64,000 nt of DNA from Acidobacteriota bacterium (GTDB lineage Bacteria; Acidobacteriota; Blastocatellia; UBA7656): contig JBFMDH010000009.1 in assembly GCA_040754075.1 (NCBI GenBank), positions 62,001 through 126,000 of the forward strand, read 5' to 3'. Under the pieces are notes generated by a model, which saw nothing but the letters and a program-made list of their open reading frames with translations, searched no databases and was not told the origin of the DNA. Position numbers and translations under genes: made by a program. Positions 16,343 through 25,823 of this stretch are shown here, in pieces (the first letter of the stretch is position 1; the number at the start of each line of letters is the position of its first letter).

Positions 16343-17894
16343 AGGTCGAAGAAATTTTTTAAGAGGTTCAGCAATGCTTGGCGCTGGTGCGCTCGCAAGC
16401 AGCAAAGTTTTAGCGCAACACGAAGGGCATCAACATTCAACGGAAGAAAAGAAGCCTGCAACCAAAGTGACGACCAAAGCAAGCAGTCAGGCAACGGTTC
16501 AACCAAGCGCCAGCGCGCCAGTGCCGTTTTATGCGCCTGACCTTCCAAAGTTGCCCTACACCGTTGAGAATGGGGTGAAAGTTTTTCGCCTGGTTGCCGA
16601 AGTCGTGCGAACCGAATTTTTGCCCGCTTCCGAACATATGGATGCGCGCATCGTTGATGCCTGGGGCTATAACGGCAGCGTGCCGGGTCCGACCATCGAA
16701 GTCAACGAAGGCGACCGCGTGCGCATCATCTTTGAAAATAAATTGCCCGAAGCCACGACGCCGCACTGGCACGGGCTTGAGGTGCCGATTGAAATGGATG
16801 GCACACCGGCAATCAGCCAACCGCTCATCTATCCGGGCGAATCCTTTACCTATGAATTCACCCTCAATCAAAACGGCACGTTTTTTTATCACTCGCACAT
16901 GGCGATGCAGGAGATGATGGGAATGATAGGTTTTTTCATTATTCATCCGAAAAAACCGCACACGCCGCGCGTCGATAAAGATTTCGGCATCATCTTTCAG
17001 GAGTGGGCGTTGCTTCCCAATAACACGGTGCCCAATTCGCTTTCGATGGAATTCAACTGGCTGACCATGAATGGCAAAGCCGGACCCGCCTGCACGCCGA
17101 TGGTTGTCAAACAGGGCGAACGGGTGCGCATTCGCCTGGTGAATATGGGAATGGATCATCATCCGATTCACCTGCACGGCACGCAGTTTTATGTCACCGG
17201 AACCGAAGGCGGGCGCGTACCGGAATCGGGTTGGTATCCGGGCAATACCGTGCTCGTCGGTGTGGCGCAGGCTCGCGATGTTGAATTTGAAGCGAAGTAT
17301 ATCGGCGATTGGATGTTGCATTGCCATTTGCCGCACCACATGATGAATCAAATGGTTTCGATGGTCGGCCCGATGGCGCACGGCGTGCACGGAATGCAAA
17401 CCGGCAAAGGCATGGAAGAAGGCATGGGCATGATTCGCAAAGGCAATGCGCTGTCGGATGAACTGAGTCCCGCCTTCGGGCGCGGCATGGGCATGACGAA
17501 ATCCGAAAGAGAGACCTCGAATCTCGTTGGGCAACAAAAGCCAGCAATGAGCGCGGCGCAGGAAACGGTCTACACCTGCACCATGCACCCCGAAGTCAAA
17601 TCCAACAAACCGGGCGCGTGTCCGAAATGTGGCATGGCATTGGTTCCGCTCGGGCAAGCTGGCAAACGCGCCAAAGGCTATCCGCAGGATATGTGGATGC
17701 CGATGGATGATGAGGTCGCGAAACCGGAAACTTACGGCATGGCGAAAGACTGGACGGGCGCAAGCATGGGGATGATGACCTATGTGCGCGTGCTCACCCC
17801 GGAAATGTATGACAAGGTGATGGCGCGTATTAAAGAGGGGACAGTTGAAAAATCAGCGCCCGCGCCATCGCATAAACATCATGAAGAAGAGTGA
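16335..17894 (+). CDS. multicopper oxidase with C-terminal heavy-metal-binding domain
   Basis: A 519-residue periplasmic oxidase with a Tat signal (RRNFLRG). All four copper motifs are present: HWHG, FYHSHM, HPIHLHG, and HCHLPHHMMNQM with Cys, His and Met ligands of the type 1 site. The region after about residue 360 is Met-rich (GMEEGMGMIRKG), as in CueO-like cuprous oxidases. A heavy-metal-binding domain (YTCTMHPEV then CPKCGMAL) is inserted near residues 412-438, and a further segment of about 80 residues follows. Such enzymes oxidise Cu(I) to less toxic Cu(II). The ATG at 16335 follows GGGAGGAG. A related domain is also in both flanking gene products. Confidence 0.92.
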   Translation: MNKGRRNFLRGSAMLGAGALASSKVLAQHEGHQHSTEEKKPATKVTTKASSQATVQPSASAPVPFYAPDLPKLPYTVENGVKVFRLVAEVVRTEFLPASEHMDARIVDAWGYNGSVPGPTIEVNEGDRVRIIFENKLPEATTPHWHGLEVPIEMDGTPAISQPLIYPGESFTYEFTLNQNGTFFYHSHMAMQEMMGMIGFFIIHPKKPHTPRVDKDFGIIFQEWALLPNNTVPNSLSMEFNWLTMNGKAGPACTPMVVKQGERVRIRLVNMGMDHHPIHLHGTQFYVTGTEGGRVPESGWYPGNTVLVGVAQARDVEFEAKYIGDWMLHCHLPHHMMNQMVSMVGPMAHGVHGMQTGKGMEEGMGMIRKGNALSDELSPAFGRGMGMTKSERETSNLVGQQKPAMSAAQETVYTCTMHPEVKSNKPGACPKCGMALVPLGQAGKRAKGYPQDMWMPMDDEVAKPETYGMAKDWTGASMGMMTYVRVLTPEMYDKVMARIKEGTVEKSAPAPSHKHHEEE

Positions 17895-17992
17895 TAAAAA
17901 ACTTGATGTTTATAGAGTTGTTTTAACTTTGTGTTTGCGAAGGCTGTGGCAAAGTCAGGTTCGGAAAAAGCATAAGCCCGGCAAGCATTTTA

Positions 17993-18020
17993 CCGGGAGC
18001 GCGGACGTTCGCGCTCCCGG
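17993..18020. repeat. GC-rich hairpin between oxidase and ATPase genes
   Basis: CCGGGAGCGCG (17993-18003) pairs perfectly with CGCGCTCCCGG (18010-18020) around a 6-base loop. No T-run follows. It is flanked by a looser inverted repeat (GGCAAAGTC near 17948 and GACTTTGCC near 18032). It may reduce or process the operon transcript before the ATPase gene. Confidence 0.65.
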
Positions 18021-18109
18021 TTAGCCATTTTCCGACTTTGCCGCAATCCGGTTGCGATTTCTCGCCGCTTTACGACAAGCGTATAGTTAAAGCAGGCGAG
18101 GAAAGAGAG

Positions 18110-20803
18110 ATGGAGATGGAAAAACATATTGACCCGATTTGTGGCATGACCGTAAATCCTGAAACCGCTGCCGGCAGTTTTGAATATCAAGGGAAAACCT
18201 ATTATTTTTGCAACCAGAATTGTTTGAACAAATTCAGCCAGAATCCCGAAGCGGCGCTCAGTTCGCCCAAGCAGCCGATGAAGATGCAGCAACCGTTGAT
18301 GCAGTTATCGTCAAAGAGCAAACCGCTGCCGGTGGTGACGCTTTCAGCTAAACCGAAAACCGATGAAGCAGCAGCTCACATAGACCCGGTTTGCGGAATG
18401 ACGGTTCAGGCGGACACCGCTGCGGGAACCTATGAGTATCAAGGCAAGACTTACTATTTTTGTTCAACCCATTGCGTCAACAAATTTCGCAATGACCCCG
18501 AAAGTTTTTTAAATCCCCAGGCGAAAGCTGCAAAAGATGCCAGGATGCCTGTACAGGTATCGACGAGCGGAACGCCTGTTGAATACATCTGTCCGATGGA
18601 CCCTGAAGTTCATCAAGACCATCCCGGCGCATGTCCGAAATGCGGCATGGCATTGGAACCTGCAATGCCTGGGTTTCCGGCAACGAAAATTGAATACACC
18701 TGCCCGATGCATCCTGAAATCGTGCGCGATGCGCCGGGCGCGTGTCCGATTTGCGGCATGGCGCTCGAACCGCGCACCGTTGTGCTCGAAGAAGAAAATC
18801 CCGAACTCAAAGATATGTCGCGGAGGTTTTGGATTAGTCTCGCGTTATCGCTTCCGGTCTTATTTTTAGCGATGACAGAGATGATGCCGGGAATGCCTGT
18901 TCAACATGCGATTGGCATGACGCTCACGAACTGGCTGCAATTCATACTCGCAGCGCCTGTGGTGCTATGGGGCGGGTGGCCTTTCTTTCAACGCGGTTGG
19001 GCGTCAATCGTCAATCGCAGTTTGAATATGTTTACTTTGATAGCCATTGGCACCGGCGCAGCCTTTCTCTATAGCGTCATTGCGCTGATTGCGCCGCAAA
19101 TGTTTCCGGCTTCGTTTCGCGGGCACGGCGGCGCGGTGCCGATTTATTTTGAAGCGGCAGCGGTCATCACCACTTTGGTTTTGTTGGGACAGGTCTTGGA
19201 ACTGCGAGCGCGTTCACAAACCAGCAGCGCGATTAAAGCCTTGCTTGGGCTTGCGCCGAAAACCGCAAGAGTGATTCACGCGGATGGCAGCGAATCGGAT
19301 GTGCCGCTTGAACAGGTGGGCGTCGGCGATAAATTGCGCGTGCGTCCCGGCGAAAAAATTCCGGTTGATGGCGCAGTCATCGAAGGCGCAAGTTCAGTTG
19401 ATGAATCGATGGTGACAGGCGAGGCGATTCCGGTTGAAAAATCCGTTGGCAGTAAAGTCACCGGCGGCACGGTCAATCAAAGAGGCGGTTTCGTGATGCA
19501 GGCTGAGCGCGTCGGAATGGATACGCTGCTTGCGCAAATCGTGCGACTGGTCGGTGAAGCGCAACGCAGCCGCGCCCCGATTCAACGACTCGCGGATGTG
19601 GTGTCGGGCTATTTCGTTCCGGCGGTCGTCGCGATTGCGATTCTCACCTTTATCATCTGGAGTTTCGTCGGTCCCGAACCGCGTTTCGTTTATGCGCTGG
19701 TCAATGCCGTCGCGGTGTTAATTATCGCCTGTCCGTGCGCCCTGGGACTGGCTACGCCGATGTCGATTATGGTCGGCACGGGGCGCGGCGCAACCGCTGG
19801 CGTGTTGATTAAAAATGCTGAAGCCCTGGAGGTTATGGAAAAAGTCGATACCATCGTCGTCGATAAAACCGGAACGCTTACCGAAGGCAAACCGCGTTTG
19901 CTGTCCGTCGTAGCATTGAATGCGCAAAGTGAAGATGAGGCGCTGGCGTTAGCGGCAAGTCTTGAACGCGGCAGCGAACATCCGCTGGCTTCGGCAATCG
20001 TCGCGGGCGCGCAGGCGAAAAAACTGACGCTCAACAATGCCGGAGACTTCCAATCGCTTACCGGCAAAGGGGTAGTTGGGCAGGTCAATGGCAAAAAAGT
20101 CGCGCTTGGCAATCGCCATTTGATGGATGAACTCGCGGTGGTAATTGATGCAGCGGTTGAATCGCAAGCCGAAACACTGAGAAAGCAGGGGCAGACCGTG
20201 ATGTTCGTGGTCGTTGACGCACAGGTTGCCGGGTTGCTCGGGGTTGCTGACCCGATTAAAGAATCGACGCGCGAAGCCATCAATCACCTCCATGAACAAG
20301 GCATAAAGGTTGTGATGCTCACCGGTGATAATCGCACGACTGCCGAAGCAGTGGCGCAACAACTCGGCATTGATGAAGTGCAGGCGGAAGTGTTACCTGA
20401 ACAGAAAAGCGAAATCATCAAGCAGTTGCAATCACAGGGCAAATTCGTGGCGATGGCGGGCGATGGCGTGAATGACGCCCCGGCGCTTGCACAGGCGCAG
20501 GTTGGCATTGCGATGGGAACCGGAACCGATGTGGCGATTGAAAGCGCCGGCATTACCCTCTTGAAAGGCGATTTGCGCGGCTTGGTGAGAGCGCGCAAAT
20601 TGAGTCGCGCGACTTTGAAAAACATTCGTCAAAATCTGTTTTTCGCATTTGTTTATAATCTGCTTGGGGTGCCGATTGCCGCAGGGGTTTTGTATCCGGT
20701 TTTCGGGTTGTTGCTCAGTCCGATGATTGCCAGCGCCGCGATGACTTTCAGTTCGGTGTCGGTGATTACCAATGCCCTGAGACTGAGAAAACTTGAGTTG
20801 TGA
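18110..20803 (+). CDS. copper-exporting P1B-type ATPase with two YHS and two heavy-metal-binding domains
   Basis: An 897-residue pump. The N-terminus has four metal modules in order: YHS (DPICGMTV, about 5-45), a second YHS (DPVCGMTV, about 93-135), then two heavy-metal-binding domains (YICPMDPEV with [17 protein letters not shown] with CPICGMAL, about 160-225). The P-type core has the transport motif CPCALG, the phosphorylated Asp in DKTGTLTEG, an HP locus in SEHPLASAI and the hinge GDGVNDAP. The CPC motif marks Cu(I)/Ag(I) export. The ATG at 18110 follows GAGGAAAG. It is part of the same-strand copper region. Paired YHS domains probably arose by duplication, since the two copies are very alike. 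Confidence 0.95.
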   Translation: MEMEKHIDPICGMTVNPETAAGSFEYQGKTYYFCNQNCLNKFSQNPEAALSSPKQPMKMQQPLMQLSSKSKPLPVVTLSAKPKTDEAAAHIDPVCGMTVQADTAAGTYEYQGKTYYFCSTHCVNKFRNDPESFLNPQAKAAKDARMPVQVSTSGTPVEYICPMDPEVHQDHPGACPKCGMALEPAMPGFPATKIEYTCPMHPEIVRDAPGACPICGMALEPRTVVLEEENPELKDMSRRFWISLALSLPVLFLAMTEMMPGMPVQHAIGMTLTNWLQFILAAPVVLWGGWPFFQRGWASIVNRSLNMFTLIAIGTGAAFLYSVIALIAPQMFPASFRGHGGAVPIYFEAAAVITTLVLLGQVLELRARSQTSSAIKALLGLAPKTARVIHADGSESDVPLEQVGVGDKLRVRPGEKIPVDGAVIEGASSVDESMVTGEAIPVEKSVGSKVTGGTVNQRGGFVMQAERVGMDTLLAQIVRLVGEAQRSRAPIQRLADVVSGYFVPAVVAIAILTFIIWSFVGPEPRFVYALVNAVAVLIIACPCALGLATPMSIMVGTGRGATAGVLIKNAEALEVMEKVDTIVVDKTGTLTEGKPRLLSVVALNAQSEDEALALAASLERGSEHPLASAIVAGAQAKKLTLNNAGDFQSLTGKGVVGQVNGKKVALGNRHLMDELAVVIDAAVESQAETLRKQGQTVMFVVVDAQVAGLLGVADPIKESTREAINHLHEQGIKVVMLTGDNRTTAEAVAQQLGIDEVQAEVLPEQKSEIIKQLQSQGKFVAMAGDGVNDAPALAQAQVGIAMGTGTDVAIESAGITLLKGDLRGLVRARKLSRATLKNIRQNLFFAFVYNLLGVPIAAGVLYPVFGLLLSPMIASAAMTFSSVSVITNALRLRKLEL

Positions 20804-20912
20804 TTTGAAATGTATAAAAGAGTGGGCAAGTGGCTTTGCATTTTGGCACAATTACCATTTGCCAACCATTCATAATTTATATTTGCTTAAATTCAGCGTG
20901 GTTGAAAATCTG

Positions 20913-21012
20913 CTTTGCGGTCTTGGCGATAACCTTGCGGTTTTGCGAGAAACTATTTCAAATACAGGTTCACGCAAAATTCGCAAAGTCATCGCCGGGC
21001 ACGCAAAGGTTG
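20913..21012. repeat. imperfect inverted repeat of CTTTGCG-type words
   Basis: The left half (20913-20952) contains CTTTGCGGTCTTGGCGAT and CCTTGCGGTTTTGCG. The right half (20970-21012) contains the complementary GCAAAATTCGCAAAGTCATC and CACGCAAAGG. Pairing is interrupted but extends over 40 bases. It lies between the copper ATPase and the DUF2318 gene, 35 bases before the latter's start. Words resemble those in the hairpin at 44879-44962. Confidence 0.6.
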
Positions 21013-21046
21013 GTTGAAAAAATGCTGTATTGATTGAGGGTTTAGA

Positions 21047-21580
21047 ATGAGCGAGAAAATGGAATCGAATCTTGAAAATAAACGGGCACAATTCGCCGGA
21101 CAAAATCAAAAGAAAAGCCCGATAAAACTCATTGCTGGGGTTGCGGTGATCACCGCGCTTGCCATCGGCGCTTATTTCGTATTCAGCGGCTCAGGCAACG
21201 CGCCATCAGCCATCACTGTGAACCAGCCAAGCGCCGACACCATCAACGTTGCGCTTGCGGATTTGGAAAGCGGCAAAGCGAAATTTTTTGATTACACCAC
21301 CGCAAACCATACGCCTGTGCGCTTTTTTGCAGTCAAAAGCGCCGATGGCAAATACCGCGCGGCGATGGATGCCTGCGACACCTGCTTTCACGCCAAGAAA
21401 GGCTACCGTCAGGAAGGCGACCAGATGGTTTGCAATAACTGCGGCTTGAAATTTCACACGAATTTAATCAACGAAGTGAAGGGCGGTTGCAACCCCGTGG
21501 GCGTCGCCTGCACGGTTGAAGGCGGGCAACTGGTCATCAAAACCAGTGAACTCGACAGCCGCGCCAATTATTTCCGATAG
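21047..21580 (+). CDS. DUF2318 membrane-anchored protein
   Basis: A 177-residue protein with a short basic N-terminus, one membrane anchor (IKLIAGVAVITALAIGAYFV, about 26-46) and an extracytoplasmic DUF2318 domain. The signature is ACDTCFHAKKGY, then MVCNNCGLKFHTN and GGCNPVG: five conserved cysteines that likely bind a metal or cofactor. In Campylobacter-type P19/Ftr1 iron loci this family sits with FtsX-like permeases and an ABC ATPase, and here the same trio follows the copper ATPase. No P19 or Ftr1 gene is in the window. The role is likely in metal or electron handling at the membrane; the substrate is unknown. Confidence 0.85.
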   Translation: MSEKMESNLENKRAQFAGQNQKKSPIKLIAGVAVITALAIGAYFVFSGSGNAPSAITVNQPSADTINVALADLESGKAKFFDYTTANHTPVRFFAVKSADGKYRAAMDACDTCFHAKKGYRQEGDQMVCNNCGLKFHTNLINEVKGGCNPVGVACTVEGGQLVIKTSELDSRANYFR

Positions 21581-21622
21581 CTTTTGAAATCATCCTGGTG
21601 AGCAATGTTTTCAGAGAGAATG

Positions 21623-21699
21623 CGGAACCAACGGAAGGTAACGGAATCAACGGGATTTGCTCTTTCGTCTGTTCGGTTATTTCCGTTGGTTCCGTAGTT
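21623..21699. repeat. CGGAAC-type inverted repeat (short element)
   Basis: CGGAACCAACGGAA (21623-21636) is perfectly complementary to TTCCGTTGGTTCCG (21681-21694), 44 bases apart. The left arm continues with CGGAAGGTAA and CGGAATCAA, so it is a loose 9-10-base tandem. The right end, GTTCCGTAGTT, matches the right end of the 513-base element at 36815. It occupies the gap between the DUF2318 gene and the permease gene. Confidence 0.75.
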
Positions 21700-21737
21700 C
21701 TTTCAACCATGACCATGCAGTAGTTTGAGGATCCATC

Positions 21738-22982
21738 ATGCGAATCAGCACCATCGCGTTTGCCAATTTGAAACGTCGTAAAGGCAAAGCCCTCTTTTTA
21801 ATCGCCGGAATTGCCATCGGCATCGGCACCGCCGTTGCCCTGCTCAGTCTCAGCAATTCCATCAAAGAGGAAATCGGCACCCAACTTGACCAGTTCGGCG
21901 CAAACATCGTCATCGTTCCGCAAGCCAACAACCTGTCGCTCGATTACGGCGGCGTGTCGGTGTCGAGCGTGTCGTTCGATGTGCAACAACTGAAAGACGA
22001 AGACGCCGAGCACATCCTCGATATTCCCTACCGCAATCGTTTGAGTTTTATTTCGCCGAAACTGCTCGGCGCGGTCAAAGTCGAAAATCAGGAAATTCTG
22101 CTTGCCGGGGTGGATTTCGAGAGCGAATTGAAATTGAAACGCTGGTGGCAAATCGTTGGCAACGCGCCGGCGGCGGAAAACGAAGTGCTCGTCGGTTACG
22201 AAGTCGCGAAAACTTTAGGGTTGATTGATGAGCCGGTAAATGCAAAACCGCAACCGGTGACCAATCACACGGCAATAGACACGCATGAAGCTGAAAACCC
22301 GAAATTCAAAATTGTGCGCGATAAATTGTCGCTTGCAGGGCGTGAGCATCGCGTCACAGGGGTGCTGGGGCAGACCGGAAGCGCCGATGACCGCATCATT
22401 TTCGGCAAACTCGCCAATGTGCAAACGATTCTCGGCAAACCGCAACAACTCAGCTTGATTGAAGTGAGCGCGCTTTGCAAAGACTGTCCGATTGAAGACA
22501 TCGTTTCGCAAATCAGCGAACGCTTGCCACAAGCCAAAGTTTCGGCAATTCAACAATCGGCACGGGCGCGCGCCGAAACCGTTGAGCGATTGACGCGCTT
22601 TGCGGCAGTGGTTGCCGCAATCGTTCTGGTGATTGCCGCACTGATGATTTTTACAACCATGATGTCCTCGGTTGTCGAACGCACCAAAGAGATTGGCGTG
22701 TTGCGCGCCATCGGGTTTCGCAAAACCCACATCATCAAAGAACTGTTGATTGAAGTTGCAGTCATCAGCGCCTTCGGCGGTCTCGTGGGGTGGGGCATCG
22801 GGATGCTTGCAAGCTACACCGCACTGCCTTATTTTGCCGAAACCGCGATTGCGCTGGAGTGGAAGCCGACGGTTGCACTGGTGGCGATTGGCGCGGGACT
22901 AGTGATTGGCGCGCTCAGCAGCCTCTATCCGATTCTCAGAGCTTCGCGTTTAGACCCTGCGGAATCGGTTCGTTATGTTTAA
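21738..22982 (+). CDS. FtsX/MacB-type ABC transporter permease
   Basis: A 414-residue permease. It has an N-terminal membrane helix after MRISTIAFANLKRRKGKALF, a periplasmic core of about 230 residues, then three membrane segments from about residue 285 with the FtsX signature VVERTKEIGVLRAIGFRKTH. Unlike MacB it carries no ATPase domain; the partner ATPase is encoded 26 bases downstream. Proteins of this type usually drive mechanical work on periplasmic partners or lipoprotein movement, not classical import. Context with DUF2318 and copper genes suggests service to an envelope metal system. Confidence 0.9.
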   Translation: MRISTIAFANLKRRKGKALFLIAGIAIGIGTAVALLSLSNSIKEEIGTQLDQFGANIVIVPQANNLSLDYGGVSVSSVSFDVQQLKDEDAEHILDIPYRNRLSFISPKLLGAVKVENQEILLAGVDFESELKLKRWWQIVGNAPAAENEVLVGYEVAKTLGLIDEPVNAKPQPVTNHTAIDTHEAENPKFKIVRDKLSLAGREHRVTGVLGQTGSADDRIIFGKLANVQTILGKPQQLSLIEVSALCKDCPIEDIVSQISERLPQAKVSAIQQSARARAETVERLTRFAAVVAAIVLVIAALMIFTTMMSSVVERTKEIGVLRAIGFRKTHIIKELLIEVAVISAFGGLVGWGIGMLASYTALPYFAETAIALEWKPTVALVAIGAGLVIGALSSLYPILRASRLDPAESVRYV

Positions 22983-23008
22983 AAAAAGCGCCAAATACAA
23001 AATTCACC

Positions 23009-23713
23009 ATGCCATTTGTTGCAATCGAAAATATCAGCAAAGTTTACGAATCGAGCGAATCATCAGCCGGGGTGTGTGTGCTTTCGGATGTGCATGCACA
23101 AATCGAACAAGGCGAGTTCGTCTGTTTGATGGGGCAATCGGGTTCCGGTAAAAGCACGCTGCTCACCATCGTTGGCGCAATGAATCGCCCGACTTCGGGG
23201 AAAGTGTTCATCCATAGAATCGATGTCTATGGGCTTGAGGATGAGCGCCGCGCCGATTTCCGCCGCGAATACCTCGGTTTCGTGTTTCAACAACATCATC
23301 TGATGCCTTATCTCAATGCCATTGAAAATGTCATGTTGCCGCTTGCGGCGATTCAGGAGAGCGCCAAAATCAAACGCGAAAAAGCCCTGCGGGTTTTAGA
23401 AAGAGTGGGGCTTGCGGATAAAACTTCGAGGCTCCCGAATCAACTATCGGGCGGCGAACAAGGGAGACTGGCAATTGCCCGCGCGCTGGTCAACGAGCCG
23501 CCGTTGATTCTGGCGGATGAGCCGACGGGCGCGCTCGACAGCAAAACCGGACGTGAAATCATGGAAGTATTTTTGCAGTTGAACGACCAGGGGCAGACGA
23601 TTTTCATGGTGACGCACAATCCCGAAAATGCCGCGTTGGCGCACCGCACCATTCACTTGCAAGATGGACGGGTGGTTGATGTGAATGAGTCTATACCAAT
23701 GGGAAGCGTTTGA
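23009..23713 (+). CDS. ABC transporter ATP-binding protein (MacB/LolD type)
   Basis: A 234-residue ATPase with Walker A GQSGSGKST, signature LSGGEQGRLAIARAL (the usual QQR is QGR here), Walker B LILADEPTGALD and the switch His in VTHNP. Length and motifs fit the LolD/MacB/FtsE branch, which pairs with FtsX-type permeases such as the product of the previous gene. The ATG at 23009 is chosen because the family start VAIENISKVY follows at once; the frame is open far upstream into the permease gene. No strong ribosome-binding site is seen. Confidence 0.93.
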   Translation: MPFVAIENISKVYESSESSAGVCVLSDVHAQIEQGEFVCLMGQSGSGKSTLLTIVGAMNRPTSGKVFIHRIDVYGLEDERRADFRREYLGFVFQQHHLMPYLNAIENVMLPLAAIQESAKIKREKALRVLERVGLADKTSRLPNQLSGGEQGRLAIARALVNEPPLILADEPTGALDSKTGREIMEVFLQLNDQGQTIFMVTHNPENAALAHRTIHLQDGRVVDVNESIPMGSV

Positions 23714-23813
23714 AGAGAGGTGAATTTTTGCGCCTCTTGCCTCACCCGGCAGACACCAATAACCGAACCTGGCAATTGAGAGGTGAATAAATTTTAAGTT
23801 TGAATAATGCGGG

Positions 23814-24032
23814 TTATTTTACAGCAACGAGCTTTTTGAAAAATCCGGTCTTTGAATTCGCAGACTCTGCATTAGCCGTTTCAGCAAATTCCCATTTAAT
23901 CACTTCATTGTGCAATTCGCGCGCCGGACGTTCGGCTCCGCATTCATAACAAACCTGCACCAGTTGATGATCTTCTGAGCGATGTGGCGTTGACCAGTAG
24001 TGTCTGCGACTCAGCTTGCAAAAAAAAGACAT
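23814..24032 (-). CDS. hypothetical small protein with a CxxC motif
   Basis: A 72-residue protein with a basic N-terminus (residues 1-20 rich in Arg, His, Ser), then VCYECGAERPARELH, which could be half of a zinc site with the nearby histidines. The C-terminus is Ala/Lys-rich. It starts at the ATG at 24032 behind AAGGAAA at about 11 bases and converges with the ABC ATPase gene. No family recognised; small size lowers confidence. Confidence 0.5.
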   Translation of the reverse strand: MSFFCKLSRRHYWSTPHRSEDHQLVQVCYECGAERPARELHNEVIKWEFAETANAESANSKTGFFKKLVAVK

Positions 24033-24273
24033 ACTTTTAATTTTCCTTAACGGGAGATTATCTAGCCTCAGCTTTCAATTAAAAGAAGCGAAGCCCCACT
24101 CTCTTTGCAACTTTTCAAGGACAATGTTCCTGCATTGACCAAGAAAACCGTACTTTAGAAGCTGAGGGGATAAAGCAAAGTGAGGTTCGAGTATAAGCAA
24201 TAAAAATAGGGCAGTGCAAGCATTTTTTTTGAAAAACCCTGATTTTATTGGTGATTTTGCGCCCGCCCTCGAT

Positions 24274-24963
24274 TTATGACGGGAAAATAAGACTTTTTTT
24301 CGCTTTTTCGTAATCTTCGGGCGTGTTCACATTCTCAAAAAACAACTCGGCATTCGCTAAATCTTCGAGTTCAGCAAACCTAACTCGTCGGGTATTGATG
24401 CGCTCAAAAAGCTCGCTCACTTTACGCTCGCCGCTTTCAATCAACTGGGTGACCGCGGGTAAAGCCGCCCTCGCATACAGCGCACAAAGTGGTTCAAGCC
24501 GACCTTTCGCATCAAGTGGCACAACCGCCATAGGCTTTAAATCTGCACTGTTGAGTCTGGCGTCAGGAGTCAGGAGTCTGGGGTCTGAGGAGGCAAAAGT
24601 TGATTCATCATTTTGGCAGGCATCTTCTTCAATTGCGATGCGGATTAAAAATTTAAACAATTCCCAAGTCACAAAAGGCATATCGCAACCGACCAGCATC
24701 ACCCATTCGGTCGGACTGTTTGCAAGCGCCGCGCGAATGGCTTCAAGCGGTCCGACATCGGTGTTGACATCGGCAAAAACCGGCAAGCCCAAACGCCGGT
24801 ATTCCTCAGCGTTGGCAATGATGTTGAGGTTTGCGGTGACAGGTTTTAAAGCGTCAATGACTCTTGAAATCATCGGTCGCCCATCAAGTTCAAGCCAGGC
24901 TTTGTCGCGCCCCATGCGTGAACTGCGCCCGCCCGCTGTGATAAATCCGCTAATCGCTTTCAT
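24274..24963 (-). CDS. mobA: molybdenum cofactor guanylyltransferase
   Basis: A 229-residue nucleotidyltransferase that attaches GMP to molybdopterin to make the bis-MGD type cofactor. The N-terminal signature ITAGGRSSRMGRDKAWLELD binds GTP, and VGCDMPFVT gives the metal-binding Asp. RLEPLCALYAR is the late family motif. Residues about 120-150 are an unusual insertion between the DMPF region and MAVVPLDAKG. Part of it is translated from a five-unit heptamer array (24553-24587). The enzyme is probably active because the motifs around the insertion are intact. No other molybdenum genes are in the window. Confidence 0.92.
   Translation of the reverse strand: MKAISGFITAGGRSSRMGRDKAWLELDGRPMISRVIDALKPVTANLNIIANAEEYRRLGLPVFADVNTDVGPLEAIRAALANSPTEWVMLVGCDMPFVTWELFKFLIRIAIEEDACQNDESTFASSDPRLLTPDARLNSADLKPMAVVPLDAKGRLEPLCALYARAALPAVTQLIESGERKVSELFERINTRRVRFAELEDLANAELFFENVNTPEDYEKAKKSLIFPS
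24553..24587. repeat. GAGTCWG heptamer array inside mobA
   Basis: Five contiguous 7-base units read on the plus strand: GAGTCTG, GCGTCAG, GAGTCAG, GAGTCTG, GGGTCTG. No complementary array is nearby. They lie within mobA coding sequence, read on the opposite strand, and encode part of a segment that other MobA proteins lack. Confidence 0.85.
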
Positions 24964-25013
24964 TTTGATGTATATCGTAGACTGTAAAAGTTACCCGGAA
25001 AAAATTCAAACCC

Positions 25014-25049
25014 TTGCTGAGAGAGCGGTCTTTGACCGCGATTCCTGGT
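25014..25049. repeat. palindromic repeat unit with GCGGTC...GACCGC core (single copy)
   Basis: GCGGTC (25025-25030), TTT, GACCGC (25034-25039) preceded by GCTGAGAGA and followed by GATTCC. The same unit occurs three times at 42493-42599. It lies upstream of pyrE, in the gap after the divergent mobA. Confidence 0.7.
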
Positions 25050-25129
25050 ATCCACACCATTCGACGGACAAGACGCTTGCGCTCGTGGTAGTATTCACGC
25101 TTCTTAAACTATAACTTTGAGAGAAAATT

Positions 25130-25821
<692 letters not shown>

Positions 25822-25823
25822 AA

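Noticed and set aside
16437-17657. A 406-codon minus-strand frame opposite the multicopper oxidase.
   Set aside because: Rich in His, Arg and Phe, as expected for the reverse frame of this coding sequence, with no known motifs.
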